A stretch of DNA of 64,000 nucleotides from Malachius bipustulatus (Eukaryota > Arthropoda > Insecta > Coleoptera > Melyridae). Below, one piece after another: positions 21,301 to 31,934 of this stretch (position 1 is its first letter; each line of letters starts with the position of its first letter). The stretch lies in NCBI GenBank assembly GCA_910589415.1, contig OU342639.1, forward strand, positions 14,020,268 to 14,084,267, read 5' to 3'. The position numbers and the translations under genes were made by a program. The notes below the pieces were generated by a model, which was given only the letters and a program-made list of their open reading frames with translations, was not told where the DNA came from and did not search any database.

Positions 21301-23096
21301 AGGCTGTTCCAGAAAAAAGGAGACAAACTTTGACGGTAGAATATTTACCTAATTTTGAGACAAAAAGTCTGATGAATTTATTATCTAAAATGGGTATTAA
21401 CCAAATAGTTACAAGGTATTCAATGTTTAAAAAAATACACTTTTTTGTGAAAATAAGCTAAAACGACTTAATTTTTTTATTTCTATTTTTTGCGTAATTT
21501 TTCTATTAATTAGTCTAATATTACAGCAATAATTACGTGTTGTGTTATATGAACCCCAGGGACGTACGGTAGATAAGGGTTCAAGTTTTTTAACCACCCC
21601 CTCCCCAGTTTTTATGCCACCCTGGATAAATTTTGATTTTGAAATATTTTTTCAAAAGCTACAAATTTCTGGTACACAGTAAAAAATTAGCATGACAAAA
21701 TTGCAAAAGGTTTTATATGTAAACTCTCAACAGTTTTTGAGATAGGTACAAAATTACACCCTGTAAATACTAATTTTAGAGAATAGGCTCATTTAGACTT
21801 TTTGTCTGTATATGTGGCGGGTGCCTACCTTCTTGACACCAGTTTTTGTAGACTCACCTTCTTTCTGGCTCTCAAGGGGTTAGACCGCTATCAAGTGGGC
21901 CGAGCGGTTTGCCAATGATAGTGGTCAGAGAGGTGTGAGGCACGCAGATTCGGGGGCTGCTAAGAGTAGAGCCCTCTTTATGTGAAATTCAGTGTTAGGG
22001 TGGTCAAGGTGATAAATATGAACACCAAAGTTATTATTAAAATTATTTACTAAAATAAAAATAAAAATACACTACTGAGATATAAACTTAATTATTTCAT
22101 TATCTACTACTAAATTTCGATTATAAAACTGATATGCAAAGTTTAACAGAAAAAATTGATTTTAGGAAAAAAAAGAGAAAAAAAAAACAAACTTTAGGAA
22201 AAAAAAACTATCTTACGTACAATCTGACTCTAATCAACTACCATTTTATTTGTGGGAATAGTGCTGTGGCGGTACCTGATCTGATTAATTTATTTAGTGT
22301 CACAGGTGACGTTAATAAAAAAAAATCAAAAATAAAATTTCTTTAAATCAAAAAATAAAAACTAATGAAATTTTTATAACGGAAAAACAGTAAATTTCTA
22401 GTGTTAGTCTCATCGACTTACTACTTAGACGTAGCCCTTGAATTGCCCTTTCTGTAGCTCTGACGCAGCTCTGCTGGGTATCTCCCCCTCAAAGAAACAA
22501 AATCACTCACTCGCGTTTACTTTAAATTCTCGAGCGAACGCCCTGACCGTCCTCTTCGGTCCCCGAAACAACACTAGCTTTTTTGTTTCTAAACCTCTTT
22601 CCAAATCAGTTACTCTTTCTCGGGTTTCGAAATGTGATTTTCACTGGAGTGTTGCCACTTTGACTTTTATTTACCGGTCGTCCAGTTACTTGACGTAGGT
22701 AAACAAAAGCAAGGTGCATTCTAACAGGGAAATGACAACCATGCGAGTTGTTCCAGTTTACCAATCGTTCTGCAGTCAGCGTTACATTAAAAATTCAGCT
22801 AGCGTCATTAAATTTTTGACGCGGTGGTTGTTTCATGGCCTAGTTAAATTGTTGCTTTTCGTTCAAAACGCTTAATATTGCTTAAAAATTAAATATGCAG
22901 TATTTCGAAATTGTGCAATTTCATTGACTTCTGATCAAGTAAAATATGTAATTTTAATAATCATTTATTTCCTTTTCAAAACTTAGTAACTATGCCAAAA
23001 AATTACCGTGACTATCCTGGCTCTGCCACATATATTACCTAAGTAAAATATTCTATACCGTCAAAGTTTGTCCCTTTTATTCTGGGACACCTGTTA
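21301..23096. mobile_element. TIR DNA element interrupted by a solo LTR
   Basis: The left end contains GACAAACTTTGACGGTA (21321-21338) after TTCCAGAAAAAAGGA; the right end contains TACCGTCAAAGTTTGTCCC before TTATTCTGGGACACC. The ends are inverted copies over about 48 bp with some mismatches. No transposase is present. Removing the 1218-bp solo LTR leaves an element of roughly 575 bp. A related end fragment is at 3380-3522. Confidence 0.7.
21813..23030. mobile_element. Solo LTR, 1218 bp
   Basis: The segment begins TGTGGCGGGTGCC and ends GGCTCTGCCACA, so it has TG...CA ends with an inverted TGTGGC/GCCACA. It is flanked on both sides by TATA (21809-21812 and 23031-23034), a 4-bp duplication typical of LTR integrases. 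The host sequence resumes as an inverted partner of the outer element's left arm. No internal retroviral genes are present, as expected for LTR-LTR recombination. Orientation is undecided. Short open frames inside (22134-22346, 22438-22698) are not recognisable genes. Confidence 0.8.
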
Positions 23097-23166
23097 GGTA
23101 TTATCAGTAATCCAAATAGAAAAAAAAAACAAAATAGATCACTCTAGGTGTAATGGAAAACGTGAG

Positions 23167-23367
23167 CAGTGGCGCATATTATCTATAGGTAGGTAATGGC
23201 TTTCAGAAGAATTAGGGACCGGAGCTTTAAGAGGCCCGGAAAACATTAGATCGAGTTAGGTATAGGATCACGTTAGGTATACTATGATAAGATGCAATCT
23301 TGTTTATGAACAACTTATTTTGAAATTTTTCTTCTGTTGCAAGAAACATTGCGTGCCTACGCCACTG
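23167..23367. mobile_element. Small hAT-like element
   Basis: Left end CAGTGGCGCATATT, right end TACGCCACTG: an 8-bp hAT-type terminal inverted repeat 200 bp apart. No convincing 8-bp target duplication was seen, so this is tentative. Confidence 0.35.
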
Positions 23368-23896
23368 CTTCATAGACAGTCTCCGAGTTGGAGATGCGAT
23401 TGGCTTATAGAGATAAACCTCATTCCTATTACACGAGTTGAAAATGCGATGGCATCACCATAGGTTCCGCACGTCCACCAGTTCCACCATCATCATAGCA
23501 GAGGTGGACATGGATTGATAGGCCCGCCCTGATAATAAACATGACCCCCCCACTGACGTGACCCCTTCCACTAAACCAGCCTGTATAATGAACAGTGACA
23601 GTGAACAGTGACAGAGAACAGTGACCGTGACCAATAATAATAAATACTTATACTTATTAACTTATTCGATTAGTTTAAAAAAAAGTAGGTAAATCAAAAA
23701 ATAAAATATTTTTTTAATCGATGATAAAAAGAAAAAAAATAGAAGTCAGAGAAAATTGAAAATATTATTTTATAGCTTCCTTTTGAAACTTTCAAACAAC
23801 ATTATAGTACACTCACCGAATGCTTTCCCATCAGAAAAGCTTAAACTTTCACCGACTTGCGTGAAAATTGGTACCTAATTAGGTAGGTAATTAGAG
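23368..23896. other. No gene; short GAACAGTGACA repeat
   Basis: At 23588-23632 the motif GAACAGTGAC(A/C)GT repeats about three times. Otherwise AT-rich and unrecognised. Confidence 0.5.
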
Positions 23897-24115
23897 CAGT
23901 AGCGTAGTCAGAATTTTCTTATGGAGGACGGGTGGTTCGATCATGAATTTGATAAATGCATAAAATTACAAAAGAGTCATTAAATGACGTTGAAAATGGG
24001 GGTTTATAGGGGGAGGTAGCCCTACAAAGGGCAATTTTCTTAATGTTCAAGGTCATGCAATTTCCCGATAGTTTAAAATTTATACGTATACCTAAGTATG
24101 TAAAAATTAAAAATT
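23897..24115 (+). mobile_element. hAT-like left-end fragment
   Basis: Starts CAGTAGCGTAGTCAGAATTTT, a typical hAT-MITE terminus. Its inner part (GTTCAAGGTCATGCAATTTCC) is repeated in the neighbouring element at 24295-24317. It has no matching right end, so it is a relic of the same family. Confidence 0.45.
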
Positions 24116-24180
24116 AAACCAAATTTTGAACTCATTCTCATTCGACTACAGACTAAAATAATTAGTAGTTAGGTACACAC

Positions 24181-25308
24181 CAGTGGCGGCTGCTGATACA
24201 TTTCATAGGCAGGTCATATAAAAATCGCGAACACCTAAGAAAGGAAAAAAGATAGCAACCCCCAAAATGCGCCGAAGGCGAAAATTTTTTGAGTGTTCAA
24301 GGTCACGCAATTTCCCAGTAGTTTAAATTTTACTCAGATGTAAAAACTAATAATTAATTTATTAGTTATATTATATATTAAAAGTTATATTATTATTAAT
24401 AGATTCTAATTGTTTGGTTTGGACCTTTCTTTATTTTATCTCGAGTCTAGACGCACCATTATTCCTGTCGGTAGTAAAGACTGGATGGTGCTGCACTGCT
24501 GCCTAACCATGGGCAGAGGAGCTCGTCGTTGCTCCCCACTCCCCACTACAACCCACGATCATCGCCCTTCGATGTCGCGACGCGACGGTAAAATTGTGAT
24601 TGTGAATTTCATATTTCATTATTTTCATTATTATAAGATTTGGTTGTAGCGTGAACATGCCTCGCATGAAATATTTGCATTGTGTTATAAGTTTATTTCA
24701 ATAATTATTTCAATCATTTATACAGTCCACTTTTTAAATAAAATCAACCTGTAATCACCGCGCACAGGCCCAACACTACTTAAATTTAAATATGTGATTG
24801 CATACAATAATAATAGGCAAGTTTATATAATAAAATTGCAAAAATGAAAAATGTACCAAAATAGCATTGAACTTTAACTTTAAAATGTAGTACCAGCGTA
24901 CCAGCAAAAATAAAATGTACCACCGCGGCAACACTGCACATAGAAATCTCTGGTCTCTGGTCCCGCCCCCTCTCGGCGTTGACCTTCAAGGGACAGAATG
25001 GGACCGTCTTAAATACAGGCAAAGCTGCTATATACCTATCTCGCTCCAGCGCATAGGCAAAGGCATCTTACTCTTTAAACCACGGAGGTCAACTGCTGCC
25101 TTGACCCACGTCCCAGATCCTAGCCACTATCTTCCCGGGAATTACAAATAAACAACTACCTATATAAGTAAAGTTTTACTGGAATTATTACATATTTATA
25201 ATATAATTATTATTAGTTTTACTTTATGATACAGTATAAAATTACTTGAGTTGGTTAATTTATTTGGGAGGTCATTGACCAAATGACCTAATGGAGAAAC
25301 CGCCACTG
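24181..25308. mobile_element. hAT-like non-autonomous element
   Basis: Left end CAGTGGCGGCTGCTG, right end GAAACCGCCACTG; AGGTCAT (24211 on) and ATGACCT near the right end extend the inverted repeat. The flanks GTACACAC and GACACACA look like a decayed 8-bp duplication. The 1.1-kb interior has no transposase. Confidence 0.6.
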
Positions 25309-25316
25309 GACACACA

Positions 25317-26590
25317 CAGCTAAGGCTATTATAAAAATAACATAACAAATTAAAACTTTTTCCCAATTCTCTCGAAAATGGCTCAACAGATTCAGAATGT
25401 ACCTACATCAACAGAAGTAGCTTTTCAATTTTATCAAATGACCTCTGTCTCTGTCTAATATTTCTTCATAAAACAATTAGAGTGGCCAATATTTTAATAT
25501 ATGCATGACTGCCATGATAGCAAAAATTCATCTTCAGAGGTGAATATCTCGAGAACAGGAGTTTTTCTGGGCTTATGCCCATGGAGACTTCTAATATACT
25601 CATCGAATACTACCGATCCCCAAAATTACATCAAATTTAACAGAGAGCCAATTCCCATAAGGATATTCTGTGGGGTCATTTGTTTACCATTGATAGGATA
25701 GGCAACTATTAAAAGAAGTAAGTAGGTACTTTATGTCAACCGAAGGAAGATCAATGGAATTTAACTTCAGGGCTTGGGGTATCTAGTTGTCAAAATACAA
25801 AAATAAAATTATCTAGCAGCAGTTTATTTTTTAAGTCATAGTTCATATATAATAGTTCTCCCGCTTCATATACAGTTAAACTTCTTAAACCCATTGTTTG
25901 GAAATATTACTTTCTATTTTCAAGGTAAAATTTTCTAGTTTAAAAGAGATAATGTAACATTCTTAGAAATAGAATTCCTAGTCCTGGAAAATTATAAATG
26001 GTTTGCTCAGTCGGTCAGCAGTCCTACAAAAACTATCTATCTGAAAATTAAATTGACGAATAAATAAAGACATACCTACTCCAGGTCTTTATTTATATGT
26101 ATAAATAGAGAATAAGATGTGCTTGAAAACTTCTGATTCTATTTTTCTTCGGCTTCAACGAACATCCAGATGTAAGATTTACGTAATTATGTTATTCCAG
26201 ATAGATAGTTTTATGGCTATTCCCTCATTGACCACCTCACCCTTTTGTGCCTAAAACCACATGCCGGCAAAGTAGTTTCCTGAGCTTGTCCCATCTGTTT
26301 CATCATGATTTTTTTTTCGAAGAATAATAGCTCTGAGTGGTCTATTGTCTACTGTTAGTGAGTAACCCATATGTGGCTACGCCACTGAGATAGAGGTTCC
26401 CCTCAATAACAAAAACCTTTGGATGCCTTCTGTAGGTGTGCACTGCGACCTGTTGGGATCTATTGTGCCCTACCTATAGTTAGAACTCCTCTTTCAGCTT
26501 TAGTTGTTTTAACAACTTCTAGAGACTATTGGGAGACCTAATGTAGCTATCTGGCGTAGGTCTTTCAGCGTCTAGGCACAGGAACTGGGA
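25317..26590. other. No gene recognised; isolated hAT-like end at 26376-26387
   Basis: AT-rich with no recognisable protein. GTGGCTACGCCACTG at 26373-26387 resembles a hAT-family right terminus, but no left partner is evident. Confidence 0.4.
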
Positions 26591-26597
26591 CCTATAG

Positions 26598-27331
26598 CTA
26601 GTCCTTCACAATAGCAGAGAACGTGCTCCGCCGTTTCTTCGTTTTCGAGGCAGAAGCGGCGTCGTCTGCCCCTCCGATCCTGGTTAAGTGTTTGCGGAGC
26701 CGACAGTGTCCTGTGAGCAGGCCTACCGTTATCATCAGTCCGGTAGGGCTGAGGCCTAGTAGGTTTGTCGTAACCGCGTGCGAGGGTTTTTTGATGACTT
26801 TCTTCACGGGTCTATGCCATATGGATCTGCTCCATTTAGTCAGAGTTTCTGAGAGATCTTTTATGATGCTTCTCTCGAGGCTCTTTTTCACCACGCAGTA
26901 GGGTTCGTGTCCGATGGGGGCAGTCTCTGATCCCTTGCGGGTCAGTGTATCCATCTTCTCGTTAGCCTCTAGCCATGAGTGTCCTGGTGTCCATATACCA
27001 GAGTGACATTATTGGTGTCAGATATGTCCTCCAGGGCATTCCTGCAGTCCATCACGTTCCGTGATGTGATTACTGGCGAGGTCATTGCCTCCTTTAAGAC
27101 AGCTTGGCTGTCAGTACAGATCGCTATTCTTGTGTGAGTCAAGTTAAGCCCTCTGATTTCTTTAGCACAATGCTCGATAGCAACCGTCTCGGCCTGAAAC
27201 ACTGTGGCGAGTTGGCCAAGATTTATCGCCATTTTAATTTGTTTTGATTTTTGGCTCCAGTTCCTTGGGGCATTTAGAAATCGTCCGTGTACCAGATCGA
27301 GCGAGCGAAGATTGGGATCCCGTTTTTCCAT
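26598..27331 (-). pseudogene. I-type LINE fragment: RNase H and C-terminal domain
   Basis: The minus strand encodes an RNase H segment (INLGQLATVFQAETVAIEHC with the catalytic-Asp motif ICTDSQAVLKE). A frameshift near 26975 leads to LTRKGSETAP, then the cysteine/histidine tail (VGLLTGHCRLRKHLTRIGG) with another frameshift near 26650. 5' truncated and inactive. It lies in the same orientation as the next fragment but appears to be a separate copy, since both carry the TGHC tail. Confidence 0.75.
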
Positions 27332-27466
27332 TCCTTCCTGTTATGCTCAGACAGGCAATTGGTAATTGGTATTGGTATTTTAACTAAATGTGAGAGATGG
27401 TTTATGTGGTCCCAAACACTGAAGCCAGCGGGCTTATTGTATTTCTCACATTTTGATTTTCCTTGA

Positions 27467-28975
27467 TTAGAAGAGCTCCATTCCTTTGACAAGGTTCAGC
27501 AGTCCGCTAACCAAGGTCTTTTCCGCCAGCAGGCTCCCGGGACTGAGTGGTCCCAGGAACGCATAGCGTGTTCGTGCGAGTGCTGGACACTCGAATATCA
27601 CATGAGAAGCTGTCTCATCTTCTTCATTGCAGAGTCTACAAACTGGTTCTTCTCTGTATATCCCCAGTTTATGTAGGTGTACTCTTAGGTGGCAGTGTCC
27701 TGTGAGAAGACCCACCACCGTTCTGATCTGCAATCTGTTTAGTTGCGGTATCTGCCTGACAAGGTTTTGAGCAGGGATGGGCGTGTCAATAATGTCGTGT
27801 AGAAAATGCTATATTTTACATGTAAAATATCGTGTAGATGTAGAAATTGTTTTCCATGTAGATAAAAGGTAGAAAATATCAGCTTTCATAAACGTCGTAT
27901 GTCAAACGTCAATATGTCGAACTTCAGTTTTATACTGTTAGCAGAAGAAAAAAGAGTGATTTCAGCAGGTTATGTTATTGTTATGATTCATTTTCACGTC
28001 TTTTCTTATCCTTATCATCTTTTTATAACGTGAGGGCTAGAAGTAATTGATAATTAGTTTTGGCTTGCTTCATGAATATTATTTATGATTAAAATAAATG
28101 GAACATAATATTAATAATAATTAGGGATAGTTCCGTATGAAATAAAATAGGGCAGTAGTGCCAAGTGCCAGTACCCAGTACCTACTTCGGGAACTTATTA
28201 AAAGTGAAAGAGCTTTGGCTAGGCCTTTATGGATGTAAGGCACCAACAGAAGAGAAATATAACAGCAGACAACATGATTGATGTTTGCATGGCTTTCGAC
28301 GGGGTGTACCCATATTGCGCCGCCTGCCGCCTGGTTTTATGATTTGCCCTAATAAAGGAATAATCATTATTCACTCAATAATCTTTAATAAATCCATTAT
28401 TCGACATTGTTATTACCTTCAAATAAAATTAATAACAAAAATTTTGTCATTTATAAATGAAAAAACCATTTTACTTATTAAGTTTCAATATTCCGCATTC
28501 GGCGCCATTAATGGGTATACAAACGCAAACACAAACGCAAAACACAGACTGACAGTTGACTTTTCTGTTTCTGTAATGTAATTGACTTGACTGACACTAT
28601 TGACAGCTGACATGTAAATTCTACATATTCTACATTGTCTACATATTTGACATATTCTACCTATATTTTACACGCACGTGTAGATTATTAAGGAAGGTGT
28701 GTAGACGCCCATCCCTGGTTTTGAGAGGGCTCCTTGATCATCACCTTTCATGTTTCTTTCCTGTTATACGGTCCCAGTGTGGCGTTCCACGGTGACCCGG
28801 AACCAAAGCTTGTGTCACCACGTTGCACCTGGCTAAGTCACTGAGGTCTTGCAGGCATTCCCAGACCAGTTTTGATCTGATTTCTTAAGCTGCAAGGGCT
28901 TTCAGGCTAGCCTGACTGTCGGAGAAGATGTAGATTTCTCTACCTCGATAGTTCCTTCTAATATTCTCTCCAACG
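27467..28975 (-). pseudogene. I-type LINE fragment split by a hAT-like MITE
   Basis: 28975-28726 on the minus strand reads REIYIFSDSQASLKALAA and LVWECLQDLSDLARCN (RNase H). After the insertion at 28717-27772 the frame region resumes with VVGLLTGHCHLRVHLHKLG and CRLCNEEDETASHVIFECPA (27733-27467), the C-terminal Cys/His domain. The two pieces have the right order for one LINE. Several frameshifts; inactive. Confidence 0.75.
27772..28717. mobile_element. hAT-like MITE, 946 bp, with perfect 8-bp duplication
   Basis: Left terminus CAGGGATGGGCGTGTC, right terminus TAGACGCCCATCCCTG, inverted copies of at least 12 bp. The flanks are a perfect 8-bp direct repeat GTTTTGAG (27764-27771 and 28718-28725). 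Both subterminal regions carry many copies of GTAGA/TCTAC, likely transposase-binding sites (inference). No transposase. It interrupts an I-type LINE, so it is younger than that LINE. Confidence 0.92.
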
Positions 28976-28983
28976 CATAGCCT

Positions 28984-29014
28984 TCAATTCACTTACAATT
29001 CGTAAGTGAATTGA
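28984..29014. repeat. Perfect 13-bp-arm palindrome
   Basis: TCAATTCACTTAC and GTAAGTGAATTGA are perfect inverted copies separated by AATTC. It lies just right of the LINE remnant; significance unknown. Confidence 0.85.
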
Positions 29015-30832
29015 AATATTAGTGGCGGACTTAAACTGAAGTGAATGATTTCAGTAACTTGGAGTGTTGGATACTATTGAGACTGAGGTAATTTCGATTC
29101 TGATGTAGAAAATGCACAACCGTTTAATTGAATAAAAAAAATGTCTTGTTATGGTCGTAGGAAAAGTATAGTGTGAAACAGGTGACCAAAAGTAATTTCT
29201 CGCTCGTGTGAAATGCGGTACTCGACTGCAACATTTTCACACTCCTGAGAAATATGCTACTCTGTGCACTTGTTTCGCAATATACTATTTTGTTTTGTAC
29301 TGCTCTGGGGTTTGTCCAATAGAAATGAGACGTCACTAAAGCCAAACTCCAACGCGCTCCAGAGAATGATCCGCTCGCGCCCACTCTGTAGGTACCATAC
29401 AGGCGTTACGCCATTACGCCACGCACCTCAGTACCTATAATTTAGTATCTTTTTTTGGTATCTTTGGTATCACCCCGGTATCTTTTTTTTCGATACTTGA
29501 ATCGTAATTTTACCATTAATGATAGGGTAATTTTATTTTACGGCACACTTTTAAAATTATGAAAACTTTTAACGGAAATTTTTTTATTTTTTTTTCTCAA
29601 GTTAAGTGAACAAAATTTTATCTAGTCGTGGATAATCAGAGGAGGTATCACATGGAAAAGTATTGAAAGCATTGATGAATAATACACAATGATTTCTGGA
29701 ATATATCGTAATATTGTAATTAATGTAGACTTCTTATTATTATTAATAATATTTGGTTGGTTCAAAGAAAGTCGTTGTACTGAAGATATACGATAAGTTA
29801 AGCAGCAGCTAATATTAAACGAAACCTATCATCCCTGATAGTTTTAATATTAGGATTCCGGAAATAAACAAGTAAGTTGGTATACCTAGACGAAAGTACG
29901 AAAGGATAAAACCACTGGCCGCATATTAAGGAAAGCTTTCCGTGAGTTTAACTTGGGAAATAGTTCCTCGACTGGAAGATAATAATAGTTATTCAAAATG
30001 TTTAATTATGGTAACATAATATCTTTGCATTCCTCCTAAATTAAAATACAGCTTCTAAAGTCAGTTTCAATGTAGGTATAGTAGCTACCTGAAAACTTCC
30101 TAACTGAGGTAAGTATTAATATAACAAGCGTTCATTCAAAACTTCTCCCAGATTTAACGACTAAACACAGGGATATCCGAAATCTCTTTGGGAAATAGTT
30201 TAAATTTATTGCATTATAAGTAAAGTGCCAGGAAAGTCAATGAATCAAGCTTGATTTCTTTGTTATGGCCCTAACTAGCGAACGTATGCAAACATTATGT
30301 TCTTCAACAATGTGCAGGCTCTCTGAATTATTAAAATTCCATTGAAATTTCTTAGCCGTGCTCCCGACCACCCTGTTTTACTTACTGAGCAAGCCTGAAA
30401 TGTCACTAAAGAATATGAGCTTCCGAAACTTTAAAGGCTTTATTGAAAACTGAATGTGAAAACTTGAGATCAAGTTATCGAGAAGTTGTGCTAATTATTT
30501 CCCGTCTCTTTATTGTCTAAGAAGTTAATCAGAACTAATCACAAAAATTAAAATTCATTGTAATAAAAGACACCAGTCGGAGTTAGATATTTCTTCGTAA
30601 ATTTTACAGACTAGCAGCTGCTAGAAATTTCCTCCTGGTTCCTTAGAAAAAGAAAAAAAAAATTTTGTCATTAGCTTTTTTGTTACGTTGTATAAGCATG
30701 TCAACAAAACAAAGCAAACAAATTTGTCAAAAAAGGATTAACATACCGGGTGATTCGATATGAATGCGACATAGGTAAATTCCATGAAGGCAGAGTACAT
30801 ATAGAGCTGGCAAGTCTAAACCTATGACAAAA
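29015..30832. other. No gene recognised
   Basis: AT-rich sequence. An imperfect hairpin (TTTCTCGCTCGTGTGAAATG against CATTTTCACACTCCTGAGAAA) spans about 29198-29260. An ATACCGGGTGATTCG phrase near 30755 resembles a DNA-element end without a partner. Confidence 0.45.
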
Positions 30833-30844
30833 TAGTATATTCTA

Positions 30845-31762
30845 CAGGGTGATTCAGGTTTTACCTTGTTAACTTTAGGGAACGATAGAAAATCGAAAAA
30901 TAATATGAGTTTGCTCTATGAAATATATTCGGGAAATTCTTCGTTAAGAAAATACAGGGTGTTAAAGTTTCAAGAAAAAATTCGTATTTTTGAAATTAAA
31001 AAAAATTGGCTGATTGAAATAATTTGAAATTTTGAACAGTAGTGCCAATTGAAGTACATGATTTGATACTTCCGATGGAAAAGTCTTCACTCCAGTGACA
31101 GAGATCTGGGTGTGTTGTTACCTTTTTTATTAAATAATTTCTACGCCACTGACTTCAATGCAAATTGGTTATCTATGGTAGATACCTTGTATTGTTTAGA
31201 GGAGAAAAGTCATCTTACGTTTTTGTTGTAGGACGCACTGTTTTCAAGAAATTCCACAATGTTGGCCCTCATGCAAGCTTTTTGTAATGCAATACGGTTC
31301 AATAACGATCACAAAAATGATTAATTTCTAGAAATGCTCAATTGCATTGATTTTTATGATATTTTACCACGTACGGGTTCCTACATTGTGAAGTATCTCG
31401 GAAAGAGTGCGTCCTACAACAAAAACTTACGATGACTTTTCTTCTCTAAACAGCATGAGGTATCTAACAAAAATAACAAATTTGCATTAAATTCAGTGGC
31501 GTGTAAATTATTTATTAAAAAAGGTAAGAACAAACCCAGATCTCCGCCACTGGAGTGAAGAATGTTTCATCGGAAGTATCAAATCATGTACTTCAATTAT
31601 CATGTTCAAAATTTCAAATGATTTCAATCGACCAATTTTTTTATATTTCAAAAATTCGAATTTTTTCTTAAAACTTTAACACCCTGTATTTTCTTAACGA
31701 AGCATTTCCCGAACATATCTATTGTTCCCTAGAGTGAACAAGGTAAAATCTGAATCACCATG
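30845..31762. mobile_element. Nested TA-flanked foldback element, 918 bp
   Basis: Ends CAGGGTGATTCAGG and CTGAATCACCATG are inverted copies; arms of about 390 bp (30845-31240 and 31395-31762) surround a 150-bp loop. Both flanks are TA, and the intact right arm of the host element shows the empty site, confirming a TA duplication. No coding capacity. Tc1/mariner-type MITE by target site (inference). Confidence 0.9.
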
Positions 31763-31934
31763 TATATCAAGGACGGAAAGGAGTTCATTTCGGCGAGTAT
31801 GAAGTTATCGGGCCAAGCGGAGCGAGGGTTGATTGAATACGAGCTGAAATGGACTTCGGATCCGGCCGAGATATAGACGCTATTTTGTAGCGCATCGCGT
31901 TAGAACACTGCATACTTTGGCTTGTTAGGTTGTT

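Noticed and set aside
22134..22698. Two short open frames as genes
   Set aside because: They lie inside the solo LTR and show no recognisable protein features.
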